Assembly: GCA_014529385.2 (NCBI GenBank)
Contig: CM043945.1
Span: 96,576,612-96,640,611, forward strand
Direction of reading: 5' to 3'
DNA length: 64,000 bases
DNA from: Adiantum capillus-veneris
Lineage: Eukaryota; Streptophyta; Polypodiopsida; Polypodiales; Pteridaceae
Shown: positions 47,331 to 56,340 of the stretch, in pieces
How positions within the stretch are numbered: the stretch's first letter is position 1
How the letters are laid out: each line of letters opens with the position of its first letter
Made by a program: the position numbers and the translations under genes
The notes under the pieces: generated by a model
What the model saw: only the letters and a program-made list of their open reading frames with translations
Told to the model about the DNA's origin: nothing
Database searches by the model: none

Positions 47331-47939
47331 TACCCCCCTCTTGAAAGAATTGTAATCGTCCTCGATTACGCCTACAAAAACAGACAGAGGCCATAAATTG
47401 TCTTAGTAGACACTGACTCTTAGTACCGATGCACTAGACACGACACATCTAGCACATGTACCAATCGACAGTCACATCACCGGAAATCACAGGACATCAC
47501 ATGACAAATCACATTCAAATTCATTCCAAATCCCAGACCATGATTAATCGGCAATGTATTTAATAATCGCATCTAGATCCAGTCAAGACCTCACATATAC
47601 CCAATTAACTAATCCTTATTGCAATCATGTCTATAGAGATTTATGAGACCAAAATTTTACAGTCATTTCATCTTTCAGTTCTTGCACTCAAATAAGTCAA
47701 GTACAAATCAATCAGTATCATTGTCATTTTCAAGAATTCCAGTTCATAAAGTCATACAGCAAAATACTGTCAGCCCAGCATAATCCTTGAAACTCAAAGG
47801 GACATCAGTGACTCTATATCAAAAATCAGGGCAATCTATTGACAAAGGAGCGCAACAACTTCCCTCTTGTGCAAGCCCGCTGCACTAGATTCACCCATGC
47901 TGAAATCAAGGTTCTATCGGAGTAGACTATGCTAAACCG

Positions 47940-48772
47940 AATGCTTCAAGGTAAAGTTCCAAATGAGGAGTATCTACTAGGTCCTACTCCATCCACTTCG
48001 CATCCAATGCAGGATAGTTCTTGAATTTAACCAAGAAGCGCCTAATCACTTTACCTTTAATCTTTCTATCCTTGTGTGCCAATATCTGTTTTGAAACGAG
48101 TATCTCCTCGCTTTCCTCCACTTCAGGTTGCTCATCTGGCTCCCCATCATTGGGCACATCGCCTTTAAAATGCTTCAAGAGACTCACATGAAAAGCATTG
48201 TGAATCCTCCAAGTATCGGGCAGCTTCAATCTAAAGGAGACATCCTTTATCTTTTCTTTTATCTGGAAAGGTCCATAGTATCTCATGCTAAGCTTTGGAA
48301 AAAGCAGCTCCTTTCTCTTTTTCTTTCTTAGGCGTACCTTCTCAAAACATAAGAGCACCTTCCTTTAATTTCAAATAGCAATGGTGTCCATCTGCTGCCT
48401 TCTTGTGTCTTTCCTGAAATTTTGCTAAGGCCTCCCGGACCTTGGCAAAAGCAGTGTCTTAAGTCCCTCGTGTAGTGGTCAACTTCAAAAATCTTATCTT
48501 TCATGCTAAGGCAGGGTGGAACCTTTGTAGCACCTTCAATAATCTCAAATGGCGCCTTCCCCGTCGAAGAGTGCATCATGTTATAGTAGGCAAATTCCAC
48601 CAACAATAAAAAAAATTCCCATTAAGTCTTTTGATCAAAAATGTAAGACTTGAATAAGTACAACTGAATTTGCAATCTTAGATTGCCCATATGTCTGCAG
48701 GTAGAAAGATGACGAGAACTACAACCGTGTGCCAATGTTCTCTCAAATAGCCTTCCAAAACAAACTCGTGAA
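47940..48772 (-). pseudogene. Integrase C-terminal part and chromodomain-like tail
   Basis: The minus strand reads from [15 protein letters not shown] (about 48770) through [20 protein letters not shown] (48606-48328) to [35 protein letters not shown] and, after an acidic stretch, [23 protein letters not shown] and LDAKWME (48358-47984, 124 codons open). The tail fits the chromodomain-like end of chromovirus integrases, thought to steer insertion into particular chromatin. Frameshifts separate the segments. Confidence 0.85.
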
Positions 48773-49447
48773 TGTAACAAACTGCTGACGTGTCAAAGCC
48801 TAAAGAATGGAGCCAACTTACAGATGACCTGGCTGCCCGAGAGCAAAAACCCTAACCCTAAGTTCTGCCAGAAACCCTAACTGCTGAAACCATAATTCAT
48901 AAAATCCTAACCCTAAAACCTGCAAACCCTAATTCTAGAAACCCTTAACCCTATAAATGCAGGAACCCTAACCCTAACCCTAAGGGCAGCAAGCAGATTT
49001 CTGAAATTTGCGCTGACATGATGACATGACAGACTGTACGGATTTCCGCGTTTTGTGCTTGCTGATGACGTGGCAGGCTGTACGGATTTCCTACATTTAC
49101 GCTGGCAGCTTTTTGGCTTTGCTTTTGGACCAGATGCTTTGTTTGAAGGCTTTTCACTGTAATTGCTTTTTAGGCCAAGGGCCTTTAAGCATGAGGCCAG
49201 GGTTCATTCTCTGGCATGCTTCCTGGAGAAGATGCAGAGTCTGGAGTACCGGCTTGTACTATGTTGATGCAATATAAAGAAATACCGAAAGGGACGCCAA
49301 GGTTTGGGGCCAATACTCTCTAGGGTGGAATTCCGCGACTCCGTGTCACGTGTGCTTTCTCTCTATTTCAGTTCAGTTGTTATTTAAGTGCTAAAACTCT
49401 GTTCAGTCTATTCTTTTATATTGGCATGTGGTGCCCGCCTTGTGACA
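48773..49447 (+). repeat. Complete LTR of the nested family
   Basis: It starts TGTAACAAACTGCTGACGTG and ends CCGCCTTGTGACA. It contains CCCTAA-rich telomere-like runs (48845-48990), GTACGGATTTCCGCG units, CCTTTAA(G/A)xATGAGG as possible promoter and AATATAAAGAAATACCGAAA at 49271-49290. Confidence 0.88.
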
Positions 49448-49448
49448 G

Positions 49449-49460
49449 TGGTATCAGAGC
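49449..49460 (+). other. Primer-binding site, intact
   Basis: TGGTATCAGAGC, complementary to the 3' end of plant initiator tRNA-Met, one base after the LTR end. Confidence 0.9.
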
Positions 49461-50583
49461 ATCAGGCGTGCGCTTTTCTGAAAGCATACCGGTCCTACAA
49501 AAGAGCAGACAGATTTTATTTTAGGGATCTTCGCCCTCCAACCCGAACTTATTTGAGAGATCTTCGCCCTCCAGCCCAAGAGCAGAAACCCTAACCCTAA
49601 TTTCTGCCAGAAACCCAAACTGCTAAACCCTAATTCTAAAAAACCTAACCAGAAAACCTACAAACCCTAATTCTGAAAACCCTAACCCTAAAATTACAAA
49701 AACCCTAACCCTAACCCTAAGGGCAGCAAGCATATTTTTGAGATTTGCACTGACATGATGACATGGCAGGCTGCACAGATTTCCGCGTTTTGCGCTGGCT
49801 AATGACGTGGCAGGCTTTACGGATTTCCGTGATTTACGTTGACAGCTTTTTGGCTTTGCTTTTGGACCATATGCTTTTAAGTTTGAAGGCTTTTCACTGT
49901 AATTGCTTTTTAGGCCAAGGGCCTTTAAATATGAGGCCAGGGCTCATTCTCTGGCATGCTTCCTGGAGAAGGTGCAGAGTCTAGAGTACCGGCTTGTACT
50001 GTGTTGATGCAATATAAAGAAATACCGAAAGGGACGCTTGGGGCCAATACTATCTAGGGTGGAATTCCGCCACTCCGTGTCGCGTGTGCTTTGTCTCTAT
50101 TTCAATTGACTTGTTATTTAAGTGCTAAAACTCTGTTCAGTCTGTTCTTTTATATTGGCACCTGGTGCCCGCCTTGTGAAAGTGGTATCAGAGCATCAGG
50201 CATGTGCTTTTCTGAAAGCATACCGGTCCTACAAAAGAGCAGACAGATTTTATTTTATTTTCCTCCAACCCTCCAGCTCGAGAGCAAAAACCCTAACCCT
50301 AATTTTTGCCAAAAACCCTAATTGTTGAAACCCTAATTTTGGAAACCCTAACCCTAACCCTAAGGGCAGCAGACAGATTTCCGAAATTTGCACTAACAAG
50401 ATGACGTGGCAGGCTGTACGGATTTCCACGTTTTGCGTTGGCTGATGATGTGAAAGGCTATACGAATTTCCGTGATTTACGCTGGCAGCTTTTTGGCTTT
50501 GCTTTTGAACCAGATGCTTTTAAGTTTGAAGGCTTTTCACTATAATTGCTTTTTAGGCCAAGGGCCTTTAAATATGAGGCCAG

Positions 50584-51599
50584 GCAATCACCTCTGTGGG
50601 TCCCCACGAGAAAGAGACTCCTTTCTGTGTCAAAATGTGCGAAGGGGAAGCTACCTCTGCAAACTTTCTAATGAACGGCCGGTAGTAAGAACATAAGCCC
50701 AAGAAGCTTCTAACTTCATGAACGTTCTTCAAATCGGGCCAATCAAGTATAGTGTCAATCTTGGTAGGGTCCATCTGTATTCCTGCTGCTCCATCTGTAC
50801 TCCTGCTGCTGAGACGATCTGTCCCAAAAAGTGTATCTCCGGCAAGAAAAATTCACTCTTCTTGGCATTGATAACTAACTTGTGATCTCGCAATGCCTGA
50901 AAGACATGTAGCAGATGGTGTCTATGTTCTGCCTCATCCTTGGAGAAGACTAGAATGTCATCAAACAAAATGCAAACAAAAGATCTGTACTCTTTGAAAA
51001 TCCTATCCATCATTCGGTTGAAAGTTGCTTGAGCATTGGTAAGGCCAAAAGGCATCACCAAAAATTCATATAAACGGAAGCTCGTCCGAAAAGCTGTCTT
51101 GTAGACATCTCTCGGTGCGATTCGGATCTAATCATATCCGGTTTTCAAATCGATCCTTCTTAAACAAGAGGATCCCTGTAATCGGTCAAGAATATCATCG
51201 ATCCTCGGAATCGGAAATCTATTCTTGATGGTGATTTTATTGAGAGCTCTATAACCAACGCACATTATCCAAGATCCGTCTTTCTTTAAAACCAACAACA
51301 CCGGAGAGCAGTAGGGTGAAGTGCTCGACTTGGATAAGACCCTTTTCCAAGAGGTCTTTCACTTGGTTCATAATCTCTTCATTCTGGGCTCGGCTAACAC
51401 AATAAGGTGGACGGTTAGGTGGTGTGCTTCTAGGTATCAGATCAATGGTATGATCCTCAGGACGAGATGGTGGCAACTCGCCTGGCAGGCCCTCAGAAAA
51501 GCAATCCGCAGGAGTGTGGAGAAAATCTTGGCGTTCTTTATCAAGTTCAGACATATTCGTTTTGTGTTTATCATTTACCTCTTTCAAATAGATCGGTAA
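50584..51599 (-). pseudogene. Reverse transcriptase of minus-strand gypsy element
   Basis: From 51587 the linker and RT fingers read [17 protein letters not shown] and [18 protein letters not shown]. After frameshifts, 51061-50729 is open with MVMPFGLTNAQATFNRMMD and [16 protein letters not shown], the catalytic FDD box intact. A 20 bp tandem duplication near 50775-50815 (CAGGAGTACAGATGG-type words) shifts the frame before MDPTKIDTI (50774-50584, with [15 protein letters not shown]). It is cut off at the nested array. Confidence 0.87.
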
Positions 51600-51699
51600 A
51601 CAAACAGACTGGATTTCATTAATTTGGAAATGGACGAAGCCGATACAATAGGGACAGACTCGCCCTTCAATTTCACATCAAGTACAACTTTTCGGCCCT

Positions 51700-52060
51700 T
51701 TTCATTTGTCAAAGTCGCTTTCTTCGCCCGATAATCAACCACGGCGTTGTTCTTATTGTACTAAGGGACTCCAAGGAGGACGTCACAACCTTGCAAGGGC
51801 ATTATGTAAAAGTCCTCGTGTCCCAAATACCCCTAACAATGCAACCGAAGTTTGCCAATGACAAGTGTAATGGCTATGTCATCAGCCATCCGATCGGGTG
51901 TAATCCCATCCGATCGGGTGTCATCTCGAGCAGCACCACCAATTCAGGTGAAATGAAGTTGGCCTTGGCTCCTCCATCAAAGAAAATTAGGGCTTCTTGA
52001 TCTTTCACTTTGCCCCAAGCTCGGCAAAGCTTTGTACTTTCATCAATCATGCTTGGGTCA
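51700..52060 (-). pseudogene. Protease of minus-strand gypsy element
   Basis: An open reading in the same frame as the zinc knuckle (52185-51874) runs into [17 protein letters not shown]. The DGGA active-site motif lies at 51978-51967. A local 20 bp repeat of CATCCGATCGGGTGT (51885-51920) disturbs the following part. Confidence 0.82.
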
Positions 52061-52099
52061 GTACCCATGCAATCTGAAACCGGTCCTGCTTTCATCTTG

Positions 52100-52330
52100 C
52101 CTTTTCTGCCACGTTCCTCTGCTACTCTCGAACTCTCTGGCTTGTCTTCATGTTGTTCTTGTTGTGCCTTTTTAGGGCACTTCACGAAGACGTGCCCATG
52201 TTCCCCGCATTCAAAACACTTCCCTTCTATGATGTAAATGGCCCTCTCTCGAAGAGTGATCCGGGGTCGTGTATCCTTGTCTTTCTTTTCTTGGGAACTC
52301 TTTCTCTTTCTACTTTCATTGTTAGAAGTC
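52100..52330 (-). pseudogene. gag zinc knuckle of minus-strand gypsy element
   Basis: CFECGEHGHVFVKC at 52218-52177 is a perfect C-x2-C-x4-H-x4-C nucleocapsid motif, followed by PKKAQQEQ and a charged linker to the protease. Confidence 0.88.
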
Positions 52331-52341
52331 TTTTGGGTTCT

Positions 52342-53334
52342 TTAAGTCAAGATCTCATCAGTGGGGTAAGTCAAATTTCCCGAATGTATCGCAAAACCCC
52401 GTTTCGCATAACCCATCAATTCTTGAATAGAATTAGACTTTTGTTCCAGGCAGTAGACTCGGATCTCTATAGAAAGTCCGTAGCAAAACCGCTCAATCTG
52501 TTCCTTAAACGAGACCTTCTTAAATGAAGAGGTTGGTAGAAAAGAGTTCCAAAATCTCTTGCAATAAGCATCCAGAGAATCTCGCTTGGTCATCCGAAGA
52601 TGATTCCAAGCGGTTCGTATATCTCGTTCGTACTCCTTAGTCGGCCAAGAAGAAATGAAGAGCCTTTTGACTTTCAATAATTTAACTGGAGCTTCCTGCC
52701 TCAGAAGAAGAGTGGACCACCATGTTTGAGCATTTCCCTTGAAGAAAGATGTAGCCCTCCTAATCTTGGAGTGCTCTGAGTAATGCCCTCCAAAGAAAGC
52801 TATGTCAAACTGCTGAACGAAAGCCAAAGCCTTCGGAGCATCTCGGAACCCAATAAAAGAGTCAAACTTAATCGACTGTCCACCTTCTTTGAACTCTTTT
52901 ACTTTCTTGCTTTTATCTTTGAGGAAGTCATATTGGTTGGCTCTGTAAAAATGCTTCTTTGCATAAAACATGTGATCGTCAAAGTCCGAACTGTTTGAGG
53001 ATGACTCCTCTGTAGAACTCTCAGAAACTCGGAAAAATCTCGACTGCTTTGCCTTTTTCTTGCCCTTTCCGAAGCTTTGCGTTTTGCTTCGCTTTTTGCC
53101 TTTTCTGTCTTCTTTGCTCGAGTTAGAAGAGCTAGAAGAACTCTTAGAAGACGAAGAAGAAGAAGAAATGGGTAGTCCTTCAAATCGTACACGCTTCTTC
53201 TGCTTTTTTGCCGATGCAAAAGAAGATTGACGACCCAAATAACCCGGGACGTCAGTCCCTTTCTTGGGCTTTTTCTCGTGCTTTTTGGATTTGTTGTTTG
53301 CGTCCAAAAGCCGGCTGATCTGTGTCTGAACCAC
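52342..53334 (-). CDS. gag capsid region, 330 codons open
   Basis: This is the longest clean frame of the gypsy family in the window. Residues 15-120 are Lys/Ser-rich, with a poly-Ser block at about 65-80. The capsid core follows, with [44 protein letters not shown] and [14 protein letters not shown], typical of retrotransposon gag. It is part of a longer gag beginning at ATG 53661, but a TGA near 53524 and further stops separate the first 45 codons from it, so the full protein is not made. The zinc knuckle lies in another frame downstream. Structural function: virus-like particle assembly in the cytoplasm. Confidence 0.8.
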   Translation of the reverse strand: MVQTQISRLLDANNKSKKHEKKPKKGTDVPGYLGRQSSFASAKKQKKRVRFEGLPISSSSSSSKSSSSSSNSSKEDRKGKKRSKTQSFGKGKKKAKQSRFFRVSESSTEESSSNSSDFDDHMFYAKKHFYRANQYDFLKDKSKKVKEFKEGGQSIKFDSFIGFRDAPKALAFVQQFDIAFFGGHYSEHSKIRRATSFFKGNAQTWWSTLLLRQEAPVKLLKVKRLFISSWPTKEYERDIRTAWNHLRMTKRDSLDAYCKRFWNSFLPTSSFKKVSFKEQIERFCYGLSIEIRVYCLEQKSNSIQELMGYAKRGFAIHSGNLTYPTDEILT

Positions 53335-53523
53335 CTCTTGTAATTCTTACTTTATAAACATCCTCGGAGAAGGAGGTTTCTTGATTGCAGGTTTGATGGG
53401 TGATTCTGTAGCTTTCTACCACTGGGTGTGCACTTCTGCGACGGATTGCCTAGACAAAAAATTTACAAATTTCAGATCCTTCGCAATTTTAATCATCTAC
53501 TTTGTTGCCTCGTCAACCAGTCG

Positions 53524-53661
53524 TCAACGTTCCATCTCTTCAATCTCAAACCGAGTAGGCCGAGGTGGGCCATACTCTTTCCTCTGTTTGATCATGAGAA
53601 TCTTCTTCGTGATCTCCTTCCGCATTGCAAAAGAAGTCGACTGTTTCTTGTTGGAATCCAT
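53524..53661 (-). pseudogene. gag N-terminus of minus-strand gypsy element
   Basis: It opens at MDSNKKQSTSFAMRKEI, 50 bases inside the primer site, and ends at TGA after FEIEEMER. The plus-strand copy at 23031 starts at the same place (ATGGATTCCGAAAAG), supporting the start. Confidence 0.78.
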
Positions 53662-53712
53662 AAGTGCCGCAAGAAAAGGATCGAATTTCCCGGTAGAAGA
53701 GAAATCGGCCGC

Positions 53713-53724
53713 GCTCTGATACCA
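53713..53724 (-). other. Primer-binding site of minus-strand gypsy element
   Basis: The minus strand reads TGGTATCAGAGC one base inside the 5' LTR. Confidence 0.93.
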
Positions 53725-53725
53725 C

Positions 53726-54278
53726 TGTAACAAACTTGGACACCCCAAGTCAAGATTCTACCGCGACACAACAGAGATTCACTTCAGAACAGCTCACAAA
53801 GATGACACGGCCCAGCGTAATTCCGTGCCTAGAGGTATTGGTCCTAAAGATTGGCGCCCCTTTCGGTATTTCGTTTTATATTAATATGTGTTCAAAGTAC
53901 AAGAGAGTCGGCGGGTGCTCACTCTCAAACTCTGCGTCCAGATGCTTTGAGAAGTGAGGACCAACCAACTTATTTATTGGTACAAGGGATGCCCAAAAGC
54001 ATCGCCTCAGAAATCTCTAATTCAAAAGCAAAGTTCCCAAAAATAATTGGTCTTCCAAAAGCTTTTAAAAATTAAAGCATCAAGGTCCAAAAGCAGGGCA
54101 GCATAATTTGCGCACCTCCGTACAGCATACAGACTGCCACGTCATCAGCCTGAAATCCGGTGCAATTTCCGCCGCAAAATCTGGGCTGCCACGTCAGCAC
54201 TTTGTCAGCCGTCCGTACTGGCTGCCACGCAACATGTGTCTGTGTGTGTGGGCACTGCCACGTCATCAGTTTGTGACA
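53726..54278 (-). repeat. 5' LTR of minus-strand gypsy element
   Basis: On the minus strand it starts TGTCACAAACTGATGACG and ends GTGTCCAAGTTTGTTACA. It contains several TGACGTGGCA sites and the AAATACCGAAAGG block (53840-53870). It is flanked outside by ATGGA. Confidence 0.93.
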
Positions 54279-54508
54279 ATGGAGAAGAGCAAGTGTAAGT
54301 GAGCACTCAGAACGATGGAGGAAGCAGCGAGAAAACAAAAATGGAAGGGTCAAAATATCATAAGACAGTTTATATTAACATCGATTTGGCACCAAAAAAA
54401 TTGACCTATAAGAGAATACCGTGTTAAAGTTTCTGTCCTCCATAAATCATGAAAGTGCAAGAACATCAAAATATATAAACCTGAAAAGCTGTGAATCTAA
54501 TGAGTACA

Positions 54509-54724
54509 GGGAGAATTTAAACAAGGGATTGGAATCAGATATGGATTAGCCATTAGTATCAGATTGTCAGCATATCTTCTCAATTCCATTCGTGGTTTCA
54601 TTGAAGGCAGGCTCTTTGGTATGCAGAGTGGTGGGAAAAAGGCTGTCTATGCCACAGCTTTTGGACTTCCTCCGAGCTACATTTCTCGACATGCCTATCG
54701 AAGGATTGTGATTGAAGCTTGTTG
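54509..54724 (+). other. Unrecognised protein-like open frame
   Basis: About 71 codons without a stop, preceded by TGA and ending in TGA. Part reads GRLFGMQSGGKKAVY and FGLPPSYISRHAYRR. The composition looks protein-like, but I do not recognise a family. An AG (GAGTACAG) lies at its start, so an exon is possible. Confidence 0.3.
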
Positions 54725-54728
54725 AACA

Positions 54729-54985
54729 AAAATAACAAGCGACTCAGATGGCGATCCAAAAATAGCAGGTGGCTGACTTAGCGACCCAAAAATAGCAAGT
54801 GGCTAACTTAGCGACCCAAGAATAGCAGGTGGCTAACTTGACGACCCAAAAATAGCAGGTGGTTGTATTTGGTTGCCCAAGAATAGCAAGTGGGTGACTT
54901 GATGATCCAAAAATAGCAGGTAGCTGATTTGGCGATCCAAAAAAAAACCGTGGCTAAACTAGCAAACCAAAAATAGCAACAAGAG
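54729..54985. repeat. Minisatellite, about 30-34 bp unit, 8 copies
   Basis: Units like GCGACCCAAAAATAGCA followed by (G/A)GTGGCTAACTT run from 54729 to 54985, with moderate divergence. Confidence 0.88.
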
Positions 54986-55585
54986 GACACACCGGTAACC
55001 CATGCATGGAAAATGGACACACACAGACAGCACATGCATGGTAAGTGGACACACAGGAAGTACATGCATGGAACGTCGTCATTCTCCACGCTGTGTCTGT
55101 GTGTGTGCACGTGTGTGTGTGGGGGGAGGGGGAGGGGGAGGGGGGGAAGGTCCCGCTTTATTTAATCCCTTTAGGTCACTTGGGCCCCATAAGTTGGTGG
55201 GAACTTCTTCTACTGCTTCTTCACTTAGGGTTTAGGCCCCTCGGCCGGGATCTGCAAGTTGGCTCCATTCTTCAGTGGCTTGATACGTCAGTAGTTTGTG
55301 ACATCCCCCCTTCTTGAAAGAAAGTAAACGTCCGCGATTACAGTATATCTGCAAACACAACTCAAGTTAGCCAAAAACAAATCCGAGGGTCATTCCGAGG
55401 GACATTCCGAGGGACAATCAGTTTTCTCATTCCAAATCGGAACTCTTGATTTCTAGGGTGGTTGGCTTCCCAGAAAAACCTCATCCAATAAGGAGTCTCA
55501 TTCCAGATTGGAGCTCTTGATTTCCTTGGTCATTGGCTTCACAGAAGAATCTCATCCAATAAGGAGTCTCATTCTAATGGGGCAT
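54986..55585 (-). mobile_element. Gypsy fragment (short-family LTR and 3' UTR)
   Basis: On the minus strand a 3' untranslated part (55585-55304) with a 68 bp repeated unit (TCAAGAGCTCC...GGAATGAGACTCCTTATTGG) leads through CAAGAAGGGGGGA to an LTR starting at 55303 (TGTCACAAACTACTGACG). It matches the plus-strand element at 43.5-44.1 kb. The LTR degenerates at a G/A-rich run (55119-55149) and three ACATGCATGG repeats. Confidence 0.78.
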
Positions 55586-56175
55586 CCTGTTACTGCACGT
55601 AGGGGGAGAGAGAGAGAGCAGTGTAGAGTGTGCAGGACATCACTTCTTGCACTACACTGTACATGAGAGGGAAAGCTTGCACACAAAAGCTCTTAACCTG
55701 TGACAGGTTCTCAATGAAGAAGCGCCCCCTCTTCTGCACTCTGACCTGTAATGCATCTATGAACAAATAGATGCAAAAGGGAAGAGTTCCATGGCTGCCA
55801 AAAATGGAGAGAAATGGCTGAAAATTAAATTTATCAACCTCCAAAACTGCTCCAAAAACTCAGTTACGAGTTCTCTTCTCCCAGACTTGGTAAATTGGCC
55901 AAAAAGTGCCACTTGACACTCATGCATGCAATTTCCCCGCATTGGGCTTCCCACTTGAAAATCTCTCAACCGGTGCATCAATTGATTTTGCAGCAGAGTG
56001 ATAAAATGTTTTCCTTGTCATTCTAAAGCTAATGACGCGAATAGATTTCATGGCCCAAAATAGCAGTTCCCTAAATTTTAGGAGATGCTTCCATAGGACT
56101 CTCACAGGTCATCTGACCATATTTCACCAATGGGACCACGTCCAAAATTGCAATGTGGCCCATTTCTCGGGTGAT
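55586..56175 (-). repeat. Inverted fragment of the 1.7 kb LTR family
   Basis: The minus strand matches the middle of the LTRs at 38216 and 56341 (AAATTTAGGGAACTGCTAT, TTTTGGAGCAGTTTTGGAGG, AAGAGGGGGCGCTTC). It forms an inverted pair with the copy 166 bp away. Confidence 0.85.
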
Positions 56176-56340
56176 TTTCTCTAGGTTACCACACGTCTCT
56201 CAACCCAACATCTGCAAGGGAGGGGTAATGATAGAACTAGCATATCAAATGTACTCATGGATTCCGTGCAATAGCAGTGTACATTGTTTGACAAAAGTAT
56301 GACAAAAGTATGAAGGTCTCATTAAGTCATTTTGTATAGT

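Larger units (their letters stand above)
48773..50583 (+). mobile_element. Tandem array of LTR plus primer-site units (nested)
   Basis: A complete LTR (48773-49447) is followed by a primer site (49449-49460) and leader. Then comes a second LTR copy lacking its first 60 bp (about 49574-50167), again with primer site and leader, and a third LTR piece (about 50278-50583). The repeating unit is about 705-740 bp. Joins fall at GCCC(G/A)AGAGCA, present both in the leader and early in the LTR, suggesting recombination there. The array is inserted in the minus-strand gypsy element, opposite in orientation, with no coding region. Confidence 0.88.
46777..54278 (-). mobile_element. Gypsy element with nested LTR array, TSD ATGGA
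   Basis: ATGGA is found at 46772-46776 and 54279-54283. The 3' LTR (46777-47330) and 5' LTR (53726-54278) are about 554 and 553 bp and roughly nine-tenths identical by eye. Gag, protease and RT run from 53661 down to 50584; integrase C-terminus and chromodomain-like tail run from 48772 to 47984. Between these is a foreign array of another LTR family (48773-50583), and about 1 kb of RNase H and integrase is missing at that place. It is in sense orientation within an upstream intron of the host gene. Confidence 0.92.

Noticed and set aside
48845-48990. True internal telomere
   Set aside because: Runs are only two to three units, mixed with other A/C-rich words, and repeated in each LTR copy, so they are part of the LTR.
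54729-54985. CRISPR array
   Set aside because: Units are contiguous and diverged without unique spacers, and the sequence is a plant nuclear genome.
55077-55317. Plus-strand Gly-rich frame
   Set aside because: Produced by a G-rich simple repeat running into an LTR.
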